Assembly: GCA_027451645.1 (NCBI GenBank) | Contig: DAIDIX010000071.1 | Location: forward strand, 1-8,159 | Origin: Candidatus Dormiibacterota bacterium | Lineage (GTDB): Bacteria > Chloroflexota > Dormibacteria > Aeolococcales > Aeolococcaceae | Direction: 5' to 3' | DNA length: 8,159 bases | Shown here: positions 1-6,462 of the stretch, piece by piece | How positions within the stretch are numbered: the stretch's first letter is position 1 | Layout: each line of letters begins with the position of its first letter | Notes under the pieces: model-generated | What the model was told of the DNA's origin: nothing | Database searches by the model: none | What the model saw: the letters and a program-made list of their open reading frames with translations, nothing else | Position numbers and translations under genes: made by a program

Positions 1-1
1 T

Positions 2-463
2 GCGGGACTTGTGATTACTGCTCTCATCATTCTTGTGGCATGGGAAACACTTTCCCAGATCGGTGGCAGACTGTTTGACCATGCAGATCCTGAAATGCTC
101 CATGCAATTGAGGCCGTTGCAGGGGAAGTGCCTGAGGTGCACGACATCTCTGCAGTGCGAGCACGCTGGATAGGCCGTCGGCTCTATGCGGAACTCAGTA
201 TCGAGGTTGATGGAAAGCTCACGGTACAGGAAGCACATGCGATAGGCGAGGATGTCCGCTATCACCTCCACCATGCCATTGAACCTCTTGCCGACATTGT
301 GCTGCATTTTGATCCTGCACATGATTCCCATGCGCATGAGGTTCCGTCCCATCATCAGGGCGATGTGTATCCGCATGAGGAGTCGCACCACCATGTCGAC
401 ACTGCACTTTCACATGGGCATCACCACGGCCATGGAGCAGGACATGTGCATGCAGATGAGTGA
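2..463 (+). CDS. Cation diffusion facilitator (CDF) family metal exporter, C-terminal part (5' partial)
   Basis: The frame is open to the left edge, so the gene starts upstream; the GTG at 11 lies inside the last membrane segment and is not a real start. About 153 residues are visible. They begin with the end of the final transmembrane helix (hydrophobic run ending VAWETL), followed by a cytoplasmic CDF dimerisation domain: a DPE turn, then alternating strands and helices with HDISAVRARWIGRRLYAELSI and TVQEAHAIGEDV typical of the family. The last ~52 residues are a histidine-rich tail with 17 His, including HHH runs and HGHHHGHGAGH. CDF proteins export Zn2+, Cd2+, Co2+, Fe2+ or Mn2+ by proton antiport across the cytoplasmic membrane. 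The metal-binding residues of the membrane domain are outside the window, so the ion cannot be named; a His-rich tail suggests Zn, Co or Ni binding (inference). The gene stops 17 bp before the convergent permease gene. Confidence 0.88.
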   Translation, partial: AGLVITALIILVAWETLSQIGGRLFDHADPEMLHAIEAVAGEVPEVHDISAVRARWIGRRLYAELSIEVDGKLTVQEAHAIGEDVRYHLHHAIEPLADIVLHFDPAHDSHAHEVPSHHQGDVYPHEESHHHVDTALSHGHHHGHGAGHVHADE

Positions 464-480
464 GGAGTACTGAGCGGCTG

Positions 481-1233
481 CTACAGGGAATCCCGGATGC
501 GCTCGACAAGAAAGATCGAGAAAAAGACGAGGATCACTGTTGCAGACACAGTCATTCCTGCTGCAGGACCGTAGGAGCTGAATCCCCCGCCTGCTGCAAT
601 GGTACCTACACTTCCAACGAGATTAGAGGGTATCCATCGTGCAGCAAGGGATGATGCTCCGAGAAACGGGATAACAAGGAGAAAGGCAACAGTGAATCCA
701 AGTGCAGGCAATACTGCCCGGAGAAGAGAACTCAGAGCAAGGGACAGGGCAAGTGCGAAGGCGATATACGTGCAGGAGAGAATGGAGCCCAAAAGAACCC
801 TGCCGAGTGCGATATGGCCAAGGAGAAGGGAGGTCTCTCCCCAGCAGAGAATGAGGCCCACCACAAAGGAAACAAGCGTTGCAGCAAGAACTACGAGGTA
901 CTTCGGAATAATGAGCTTTCCTGCATTTGGCACCCGGGAGCGATAGAAGAGGGAAAGTCCCCGATGGGCATCCACAGTAAATGGTGAGACAGCTGCAATG
1001 ATCGCAACAAACACTCCGAGTGCGAGAGCATTGTCCACATAGTAGGCGATGCCGTCATAGGGGTGAGGGGGGAGCACCTCGATACGGATCGATCCAGTCG
1101 TTGCAGGTACAAGACGTGGAAGAAAATACGCTGTGACAGGTGCAAGAATGCCCAGGAGAACGAAGACTCCAAGAATTGCGAGCCACCGCTTTGTTCTCAC
1201 AAGACGGAGCCATTCAAGCTTCCAGCGGTTCAT
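481..1233 (-). CDS. ABC-2 type transporter permease subunit
   Basis: This is a 250-residue integral membrane protein. A short basic N-terminus (MNRWKLEWLRLVRTKRW) leads into about six hydrophobic helices, roughly at 17-38, 67-83, 107-130, 140-168, 171-191 and 222-243, with a larger outer loop near 40-65. This is the usual layout of an ABC-2 type half permease, which exports drugs, lipids, ions or polysaccharides, or supports gliding or sporulation. The sequence gives no substrate. The ATG at 1231-1233 overlaps the stop of the upstream ATPase gene (ATGA), so translation is probably coupled and the two products form one exporter, presumably as a 2+2 complex. The gene ends 17 bp from the convergent CDF gene, and I see no hairpin in that gap. 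Assignment to the ABC-2 superfamily rests on topology and on the ATPase partner, because permease sequences of this class are poorly conserved. Confidence 0.8.
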   Translation of the reverse strand: MNRWKLEWLRLVRTKRWLAILGVFVLLGILAPVTAYFLPRLVPATTGSIRIEVLPPHPYDGIAYYVDNALALGVFVAIIAAVSPFTVDAHRGLSLFYRSRVPNAGKLIIPKYLVVLAATLVSFVVGLILCWGETSLLLGHIALGRVLLGSILSCTYIAFALALSLALSSLLRAVLPALGFTVAFLLVIPFLGASSLAARWIPSNLVGSVGTIAAGGGFSSYGPAAGMTVSATVILVFFSIFLVERIRDSL

Positions 1234-2198
1234 GCCTCATCCTCCTCTTCATCGGAAGCTGGTCCTGAGGGGATGTGACCCACTGGCCGTCGTGATGGCT
1301 TTTTCTTCACGGAAGTGATGCTGGAAACAACGCGCTCGAGAATGTTCTCGAGATCGCTTCCCACTGGTTCAAGTGCAACGAGAGCTGCATGGGCACGGGA
1401 GAGTACGGGTGCTATCTGTTCCTCTGCATGTGCAATTGAGCTTGCCTCAAGCTCGATCTCGTTGTTTCCATGTTCTGTCACATTGAGCACCCATGGCTGG
1501 CTCCGGAGGACAATGGCAACTGCTGCAGCACCACCGTGCAGCCTGATGCGCCAGACAGGCTTTACATGATCCCTGAGGAGAGTATCGAGCTTTCCCTGCC
1601 AGATGAGGGAGCCCTGCTGAAGTATCCCTATGTTGGAACAGATGAGCTGCACATCGGAAAGGGCATGACTGGAGAGTATGACACTGGCCCTTCTCTGGTA
1701 CGTTCCGATGAGGGAGAGGATTTCTGCCCTGCCCTCCGGGTCGAGAGCAGAACAGGGTTCATCAAGGATGATGACGGCAGGATCGTCAATGAGCGCTGCA
1801 GCTACAGCAAGGCGCTGCGTCATGCCCCGCGAGAAACCCTCGACCCTCCTGTCCATGGACTCTTCAAGTCCCACCTGCGTGAGCATTGCTGCAATGCGCT
1901 CCTCGTCTGCCTCATGCTTCCGGAGTCCGCAGGCAAGCCGCAGCACTTCGCGAGGAGTGAGCCAGGGCTCAAATTCCGGTACATCCGGACAGAAACCGAT
2001 CCTGCTGCCTGGAGCATCGCGATCGAGAGATCCTTCTGTTGCCTGGAGAAGTCCTGCAAGGATGGCAAGAAGGGTTGTCTTTCCTGCACCGTTTGCTCCA
2101 ACGAGGCCATAGATGGATCCCTTCGGGATTGCCACATTGACATCGTTCAGGGCAGTTACAGTGCCATAGCGCTTGATCAGGTGAGTTGTTCGGATCAT
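1230..2198 (-). CDS. ABC-2 type transporter ATP-binding subunit
   Basis: This 322-residue cytoplasmic ATPase has a single nucleotide-binding domain. Visible motifs are Walker A GANGAGKTT at residues 34-42, a signature-like FSRGMTQRL at 122-130, Walker B VIILDEP with D146 and E147, the D-loop SALD at 150-153 and the switch histidine H178. The loose signature (SRGM rather than SGGQ) is normal for the CcmA/NatA-like branch that powers ABC-2 exporters. The Q-loop position reads CPDVPEFEPWLT, with D72 where most ABC proteins have Gln or Glu. A ~110-residue C-terminal extension follows the core and ends in a basic patch (KKKPSRRP) and an acidic tail (DEEEDEA). The ATG at 2196-2198 opens the protein directly at the first strand of the domain; no clear Shine-Dalgarno is seen before it. 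The stop overlaps the permease start by ATGA. The gene is divergent from dppD across 158 bp. Substrate unknown. Confidence 0.9.
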   Translation of the reverse strand: MIRTTHLIKRYGTVTALNDVNVAIPKGSIYGLVGANGAGKTTLLAILAGLLQATEGSLDRDAPGSRIGFCPDVPEFEPWLTPREVLRLACGLRKHEADEERIAAMLTQVGLEESMDRRVEGFSRGMTQRLAVAAALIDDPAVIILDEPCSALDPEGRAEILSLIGTYQRRASVILSSHALSDVQLICSNIGILQQGSLIWQGKLDTLLRDHVKPVWRIRLHGGAAAVAIVLRSQPWVLNVTEHGNNEIELEASSIAHAEEQIAPVLSRAHAALVALEPVGSDLENILERVVSSITSVKKKPSRRPVGHIPSGPASDEEEDEA

Positions 2199-2356
2199 AA
2201 AATATCGCAGCTGACAGTTGGGGCTACTCGAGAGTATACAGGCGAAGTGTCACAAATGGGATGCAACGATGCGTACAGAATACACGCACCTTCGGAAGGA
2301 AGCTCGTATACTACAACCGTGCCCGCCTCCAACCCAAGTCATGGAGCCCTGCTCGC
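2199..2356. promoter_or_regulatory. Divergent intergenic region with candidate promoters for both directions
   Basis: These 158 bp separate the divergent start codons of the ABC-2 ATPase (minus) and dppD (plus), so both promoters should lie here unless transcripts start further out. A TATACT hexamer occurs on the minus strand at 2238-2233 and on the plus strand at 2307-2312. Each would place a transcript start about 25-40 nt before its gene. Neither has a good -35 box at 17 bp, so they are candidates only. An 11-bp inverted repeat, CCTTC-G-GAAGG, spans 2289-2299 just upstream of the plus-strand hexamer and could be an operator or chance. GGAG at 2343-2346, ten bases before the ATG at 2357, is a plausible ribosome binding site for dppD. 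Confidence 0.4.
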
Positions 2357-3358
2357 ATGAGAGTGCTCGAAGTCAGAAACCTCAAGACGTATATCCGTCA
2401 GAAGAAGCAGTTCGTTCATGCTGTCGATGGCGTATCGATTGAAGTGGAACAGGGGGAGACTCTAGGAATTGTGGGAGAGTCAGGATCCGGCAAGAGCATG
2501 CTTGGCCTCTCCATCATGAAGCTCCTTCCACCAGGTGGATACATTCATGAAGGAACTATTCAGCTCAATGGTGAAGACATCACGAAAGCAGATGAGCACC
2601 ATATGAGGAGCATCAGGGGACGGCATGTTGGCATGGTCTTTCAGGATCCCATGACATCCCTCAACCCGACAAAGAAGATATGGATCCAGATTGCTGAGGG
2701 ATACCGCCTGCATACGAAGGCCACGAAGAGCGAAGGGAAAGCGCGAGCTCTCGAGGTGATGAAGCAGGTGGGCATCCCCTCACCGGAGGAACGGCTCAAC
2801 TCATATCCGCATCAGCTGTCGGGTGGACTTCGACAACGCGTCATGATTGCAATGGCACTTGCCTGTCAGCCAGACCTTCTCATTGCTGATGAGCCAACAA
2901 CTGCACTCGATGTCACCATCCAGGCACAGATACTCGACCTTCTCGACAAGCTCCGGAAAGATCTTTCCATGAGTGTCATTCTCGTGACGCACGATATGGG
3001 GGTCATTGCGGGACGGGCAGACAGGGTTGTCGTCATGTATGCAGGGCAGATTGTGGAGACTGCAGCAACAGGAGAACTGTTCAGCAACACGAAGCACCAG
3101 TACACCAAGGCTCTCCTTGAAGCCATTCCACGACTGGACGATGATTCGAAAAAGCGGCTCTACAGCATTCCCGGTCTTCCACCGAGCCTTCTTGATCCGC
3201 CAAGGGGCTGTCGGTTCGCACCACGATGCCGGTTTGCAACAGAAATCTGCCTCTCCACAGAACCGAAGCTCACAGATCTGGGAAACGGACACTCATTCTC
3301 CTGCCACCACCCCGTAGCAGAGTCCGGCTCCAATGGAGCAGTGGCACAGGCATCATGA
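2357..3358 (+). CDS. dppD: Oligopeptide/dipeptide ABC importer ATP-binding protein, DppD/OppD type
   Basis: This is a 333-residue cytoplasmic ATPase of the peptide/nickel (PepT) importer family. I chose the ATG at 2357 because the protein then starts MRVLEVRNL, the usual family opening, and GGAG lies ten bases upstream. The frame is open back to 2261 but that stretch (residues rich in Arg, Gln and Tyr) does not look like the family. Motifs: Walker A GESGSGKS at 40-47, Q-loop FQDPMTSLNP with Q96, signature LSGGLRQR at 164-171, Walker B LLIADEP with D178 and E179, switch H212. The C-terminal oligopeptide-transporter extension carries PPRGCRFAPRCRFATEIC, with cysteines at 285, 291, 298 and 316; this set binds a [4Fe-4S] cluster in some DppD homologues. 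It overlaps dppF by ATGA, so the two ATPases are probably made together and pair under DppB/DppC. The transported substrate could be peptides, or less likely nickel or another solute. Confidence 0.93.
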   Translation: MRVLEVRNLKTYIRQKKQFVHAVDGVSIEVEQGETLGIVGESGSGKSMLGLSIMKLLPPGGYIHEGTIQLNGEDITKADEHHMRSIRGRHVGMVFQDPMTSLNPTKKIWIQIAEGYRLHTKATKSEGKARALEVMKQVGIPSPEERLNSYPHQLSGGLRQRVMIAMALACQPDLLIADEPTTALDVTIQAQILDLLDKLRKDLSMSVILVTHDMGVIAGRADRVVVMYAGQIVETAATGELFSNTKHQYTKALLEAIPRLDDDSKKRLYSIPGLPPSLLDPPRGCRFAPRCRFATEICLSTEPKLTDLGNGHSFSCHHPVAESGSNGAVAQAS

Positions 3359-4407
3359 GCATGACATCACCTACCGAAGCTGCAACTGGCCCAATCCTGG
3401 TCGTTGAAAATGCTGTGAAGGAGTTTCCCCTTGGGTCAACTCTAGCGGGGAAGGCGAGTACTGTGGTCCATGCAGTGTCCGATGTCTCATTTTCCCTCTC
3501 CCGCAAGGAGACGTTTGGGCTTGTCGGAGAATCGGGATGTGGAAAGACCACGCTTGGGCGACTCATTGTGGGACTGGATACACTCACCTCAGGTGAGATC
3601 CATATTGAGGGAGTTGAGTTTTCCCGTCTCCGAGGAAGAAAGCTCAAGGAGATGCGGCGGGAAGTCCAAATGATGTTCCAGGATCCGTATGCATCACTGG
3701 ATCCACGGATGCGTGTAGGCAACATTGTACGTGAGCCGCTTGCTATCCATCGGCTGGGATCGAAACAGGAGCAGGTTGCCCAGGTGAAGGAGCTTCTCCA
3801 TGATGTCGGTCTTGGAGAGGATGCAATGGACCGTCTTCCCCATGAATTCTCTGGTGGGCAGCGACAGCGGATTGGACTTGCCCGGGCCCTTGCCCTGCGC
3901 CCGAAGCTCATCGTGGCAGACGAACCGGTCTCGGCTCTTGATGTGTCCATCCGCTCGCATGTGCTCAATCTCATGAATGACCTCCAGCAGAAGTATGGAC
4001 TCACGTATATCGTGGTCTCGCATGACCTCTCTGTCGTTCGGTACATCTCTGACAGAATCGGCGTGATGTACCTTGGGAAGCTCGTGGAGATTGCACGGAG
4101 TTCAGAGATCTACACGTCACCAGCACATCCCTATACGAAGGGCCTGCTTGGTGCCATTCCGATACCGGATCCGGAAGTGGAACGGAAGAAGAGTGTCCTT
4201 CCCATTACAGGGGAGATACCCTCTGCGATCAATCCTCCATCAGGATGCAGGTTCCGTACGAGATGTCCATATGCAAAGGACATCTGTTCAGCAGAGGAAC
4301 CAGTTCTCCGGGAAGTAGCTCCGAATCATGTAGTCGCATGTCACTTTCCTCTCACGGGTGAGCCATCCCGAAGTGCTGACGAGAAGAGCGCTACTCCGAC
4401 TTCGTGA
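3355..4407 (+). CDS. dppF: Oligopeptide/dipeptide ABC importer ATP-binding protein, DppF/OppF type
   Basis: This is a 350-residue ATPase and the second, non-identical ATPase of the importer. The ATG at 3355 overlaps the dppD stop as ATGA and gives a start MSMTSPTEA before the first strand (ILVVENAVKEFPL); a second in-frame ATG at 3361 is also possible. The open frame extends back to 3226 but only inside dppD. Motifs: Walker A GESGCGKTT at 58-66, Q-loop MFQDPYASLDPRM with Q109, signature FSGGQRQR at 165-172, Walker B LIVADEP with D189 and E190, D-loop SALD, switch H223. The family C-terminal extension has INPPSGCRFRTRCPYAKDIC, with cysteines at 298, 304, 311 and 329, the same spacing as in DppD. 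Both ATPases keep all the catalytic residues, so both sites look competent. The permeases and binding protein it should serve are on the opposite strand, converging from the right. Confidence 0.93.
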   Translation: MSMTSPTEAATGPILVVENAVKEFPLGSTLAGKASTVVHAVSDVSFSLSRKETFGLVGESGCGKTTLGRLIVGLDTLTSGEIHIEGVEFSRLRGRKLKEMRREVQMMFQDPYASLDPRMRVGNIVREPLAIHRLGSKQEQVAQVKELLHDVGLGEDAMDRLPHEFSGGQRQRIGLARALALRPKLIVADEPVSALDVSIRSHVLNLMNDLQQKYGLTYIVVSHDLSVVRYISDRIGVMYLGKLVEIARSSEIYTSPAHPYTKGLLGAIPIPDPEVERKKSVLPITGEIPSAINPPSGCRFRTRCPYAKDICSAEEPVLREVAPNHVVACHFPLTGEPSRSADEKSATPTS

Positions 4408-4477
4408 CGTGCGGGAACCGTGTGGGCAGTGCAGCATTTCACAACGACGTGGAGACACATTGCCGAACAGTGACGTG
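4408..4477. other. Convergent intergenic gap between dppF and dppC
   Basis: Seventy base pairs lie between the stop codons of two convergent genes. I see no GC-rich hairpin with a T-run in either direction, although a shared terminator would be expected here. The octamer GTGACGTG occurs at 4404-4411 (over the dppF stop) and again at 4470-4477 (touching the dppC stop), with a shorter GACGTG at 4446-4451. No gene or RNA is recognisable. Confidence 0.5.
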
Positions 4478-5380
4478 TTACTGGATTCTCCGCTCGAGAG
4501 CGCTGCGGAGAGCATCTCCCACAAAGTTGAATGCGACAACAGTGAGGACAATGGCTGCACCAGGGAAGTAGATGAGCCACCAGTACCCTGCCAATGTAAA
4601 GTTCGTTCCCGAAGCGAGCATGTTGCCCCAGTTTGTTGCAGGCGGAGGGATTCCGAGCCCGAGATAGCTCAGTGCTGCAATGAGGAGGATGGCATCAGCA
4701 ATCTGGAATGATGCATTCACCATGATCGTGCCAATGGTGTTCGGAATGATATGGAGGAAAATGGCCCTGAAAGGACTGCCTCCCATCATGCGAACAGCCT
4801 GTACATATTCCCGGGACTTGAGGCTGAGCGTTTCTCCCCGAATGAGTCGGGAAGGAACAAGCCATGCAACGAGAGCAACAACAAGAATAAGTATCAGCGG
4901 TGTGATGCTCACAATCGAAGCTATGAAGAGGGCGAGAAAGAGCGAAGGGATGGAGAGGAGAGTATCAACGATACGCATCATGACTGCATCGACACCTCCT
5001 CCAAAGTAGCCTGCAATCGCTCCCCAGATCGCGCCAAACATCGTGGCTATGAAGGCAGCAAGAAAGCCAATGATGAGGGCAGTTTGACCTCCAACCATGA
5101 GACGGCCAAGAAGGTCATACCCGTTCTCGTCTGTCCCGAGTGGATATCCGGGAGTGCCAGGCGGGAGGTGAACAGTATTGAGATTGGTATTGATCTGGTT
5201 CGTGTGGTACACAAGTGGACCGACAAAGCAGAAGAGCGTAATCAGCACGAGGAAAATGATGCCAATGATGCCGAGCTTGTCACTGAAGAAGGCTTCGACA
5301 AGAAGTCGGAAGTTCCCCTTTGACTTCGTATTTGCAGATGCAGTCTCAAGAGCGGCAGGAGTAGTGGATGCAGTATTCAT
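4478..5380 (-). CDS. dppC: Peptide ABC importer permease, DppC/OppC type
   Basis: This is a 300-residue membrane permease. The ATG at 5378-5380 is chosen because the frame upstream of it runs back into dppB, and MNTASTTPAALETASANTKS is a typical polar, cytoplasmic OppC-type N-terminus. Then come a first helix near 35-58, the family loop YPLGTDENGYDLLGRLMVGG at about 79-98, and five further helices near 98-122, 130-155, 158-180, 216-240 and 265-290. The permease (EAA) motif, REYVQAVRMMGGSPFRAIFLH, at about 190-210 docks onto the ATPases. The length matches DppC proteins. It starts 7 bp after the dppB stop, so the two permeases are cotranscribed and should form the heterodimeric channel. No clear Shine-Dalgarno is visible in the short gap; translation may be coupled to dppB. 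Confidence 0.93.
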   Translation of the reverse strand: MNTASTTPAALETASANTKSKGNFRLLVEAFFSDKLGIIGIIFLVLITLFCFVGPLVYHTNQINTNLNTVHLPPGTPGYPLGTDENGYDLLGRLMVGGQTALIIGFLAAFIATMFGAIWGAIAGYFGGGVDAVMMRIVDTLLSIPSLFLALFIASIVSITPLILILVVALVAWLVPSRLIRGETLSLKSREYVQAVRMMGGSPFRAIFLHIIPNTIGTIMVNASFQIADAILLIAALSYLGLGIPPPATNWGNMLASGTNFTLAGYWWLIYFPGAAIVLTVVAFNFVGDALRSALERRIQ

Positions 5381-5387
5381 GGGGATT

Positions 5388-6380
5388 TCAGCTATAGCGA
5401 ACTCGCGGATCAATGATTGCGTACAGGATATCGGCAAGCAGACTGCCGAAAAGGGTGGCAACAGCCACAAGCAGCACTGTTGCAAGAAGAGTTGGGTAGT
5501 CGGACGACTGGGCTGCCTGCCAGAAGAGGAGTCCCATTCCGGGGTAGTTGAAGATGGACTCGGTCAGAAGAGCTCCTGCGAAAAGGGCCGGGAGGCTGAG
5601 TCCGAGAAGGGTGATGATTGGGATGAGCGAGTTGCGGAGTACATGACGACTCAGGGTCTGGAACGAGGAAAGTCCTTTTGCACGAGCTGTTCGGACATGG
5701 TCCTGAACAAGATTGTCCATGACTGCAGATCGCTGATATCGGCTGAATTGCGCAATGGTGATGAGGGCAAGGGTGATGACAGGAAGTGCTAGTCCAGTGA
5801 AGAGCTGCGCATCAAATGCAGGTTCTCCAAGATTGCCCTGGGGGGCAGTGGGCGGGAGCCACTGAAGCTGCACGCTGAATATGAGTATGAGCACGAGTCC
5901 AAGCCAGTAGGGAGGCATGCTGTAGAAGAGGAACGAGAAGGCAGTGAGCGTGTAGTCATCCGCCTTGTTGTGGCGCACACCCTGAAGGATGCCAACGGGA
6001 ACTGCAATGATGAGGGCTACAAGATATGAGGCTCCCATGAGTACGAGCGTCTTTGGAACATCCGATGAGAGAAGAAGCGATACTGGCTCATTGAATCTGT
6101 ACGAAAAGCCAAGATTGCCGTGGACTATGCCATTGAGCCACACGACATACTGCACAAAGATGGGCTTGTCGAGTCCAAGCTGATGGTTGAGGCCAACGAT
6201 ATCCTGTCGTGTAGCCTTGGGTCCAAGGAGTGCACGGGCTTCTCCACCTGGAATGAGGTGGAGAAGCAGGAAGACGAGGATAGTGACGCCAAAGAGGACG
6301 ATGACTGCCTGTATGAGTCTGCGAAGGATGTATCCAATCACAGCAGAAGTATACGTCAGGTGCTCTGCAACGTCTCGCAT
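5388..6380 (-). CDS. dppB: Peptide ABC importer permease, DppB/OppB type
   Basis: This is a 330-residue membrane permease if started at the ATG at 6378-6380. The frame extends to a TTG at 6404 but that would begin inside the T-tract side of the terminator. A GTG at 6339-6341 (protein start VIGYILRRL) fits the family's usual N-terminus even better, so the start is uncertain; none of the three has a clear ribosome binding site. Family features: first helix YILRRLIQAVIVLFGVTILVF, the IPGG loop, LGLDKPIFVQYVVWL and GNLGFSYR in the outer region, then five more helices. The EAA-type motif DHVRTARAKGLSSFQTLSRHVLRN lies at about 227-250, followed by TESIFNYPGMG. The protein ends IIDPRVRYS, the classic DppB terminus. 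It partners DppC, lies 7 bp upstream of it, and sits just downstream of the binding-protein gene and its terminator. Confidence 0.92.
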   Translation of the reverse strand: MRDVAEHLTYTSAVIGYILRRLIQAVIVLFGVTILVFLLLHLIPGGEARALLGPKATRQDIVGLNHQLGLDKPIFVQYVVWLNGIVHGNLGFSYRFNEPVSLLLSSDVPKTLVLMGASYLVALIIAVPVGILQGVRHNKADDYTLTAFSFLFYSMPPYWLGLVLILIFSVQLQWLPPTAPQGNLGEPAFDAQLFTGLALPVITLALITIAQFSRYQRSAVMDNLVQDHVRTARAKGLSSFQTLSRHVLRNSLIPIITLLGLSLPALFAGALLTESIFNYPGMGLLFWQAAQSSDYPTLLATVLLVAVATLFGSLLADILYAIIDPRVRYS

Positions 6381-6402
6381 TCCGGCGCATCTGTGACACG
6401 AC

Positions 6403-6433
6403 AAAAAAAAGGGCCCCGATTGCTCGGGGCCCT
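6403..6433 (-). terminator. Rho-independent terminator after the solute-binding protein gene
   Basis: On the minus strand a perfect 9-bp stem, GGGCCCCGA / TCGGGGCCC (6432-6424 with 6419-6411), closes on a GCAA tetraloop of the GNRA type and is followed directly by eight T residues (6410-6403). One further A-U pair can extend the stem. It begins 30 nt after the binding-protein stop codon and its T-run ends 22 nt before the dppB ATG. It should end most transcripts after the binding-protein gene and let only a fraction read on into dppBC. Confidence 0.92.
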
Positions 6434-6462
6434 CCAGCAGCAGAACTCAGGGATGAACTGGA

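Noticed and set aside
361..460. The CAT/CAC-rich stretch as a possible nucleotide repeat or CRISPR-like array.
   Set aside because: The repetitiveness comes from His codons in the CDF tail; there is no regular repeat and spacer pattern.
2261..2356. N-terminal extension of dppD by 32 residues.
   Set aside because: The extension has no similarity to DppD N-termini, would occupy the likely promoter region, and the ATG at 2357 has a GGAG at a workable distance.
1470..2360. A 296-codon plus-strand open frame opposite the ABC-2 ATPase gene.
   Set aside because: It lies almost wholly antisense to a gene with intact ABC motifs, its translation is Cys- and charge-rich with no recognisable domain, and it arises from the codon bias of the true gene.
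3270..4046. A 258-codon minus-strand open frame opposite dppF.
   Set aside because: It is antisense to a clear ATPase; its product is rich in Ser, Arg and Thr with no domain signs, a typical shadow frame.
4751..5323. A 190-codon plus-strand open frame opposite dppC.
   Set aside because: Highly charged, low-complexity translation opposite a well-supported permease; no start signal.
6381..6404. N-terminal extension of dppB to a TTG codon next to the terminator.
   Set aside because: The extra residues (MSCHRCAG) are unlike family N-termini and the start codon touches the T-tract of the terminator; the ATG at 6380 or GTG at 6341 is better.
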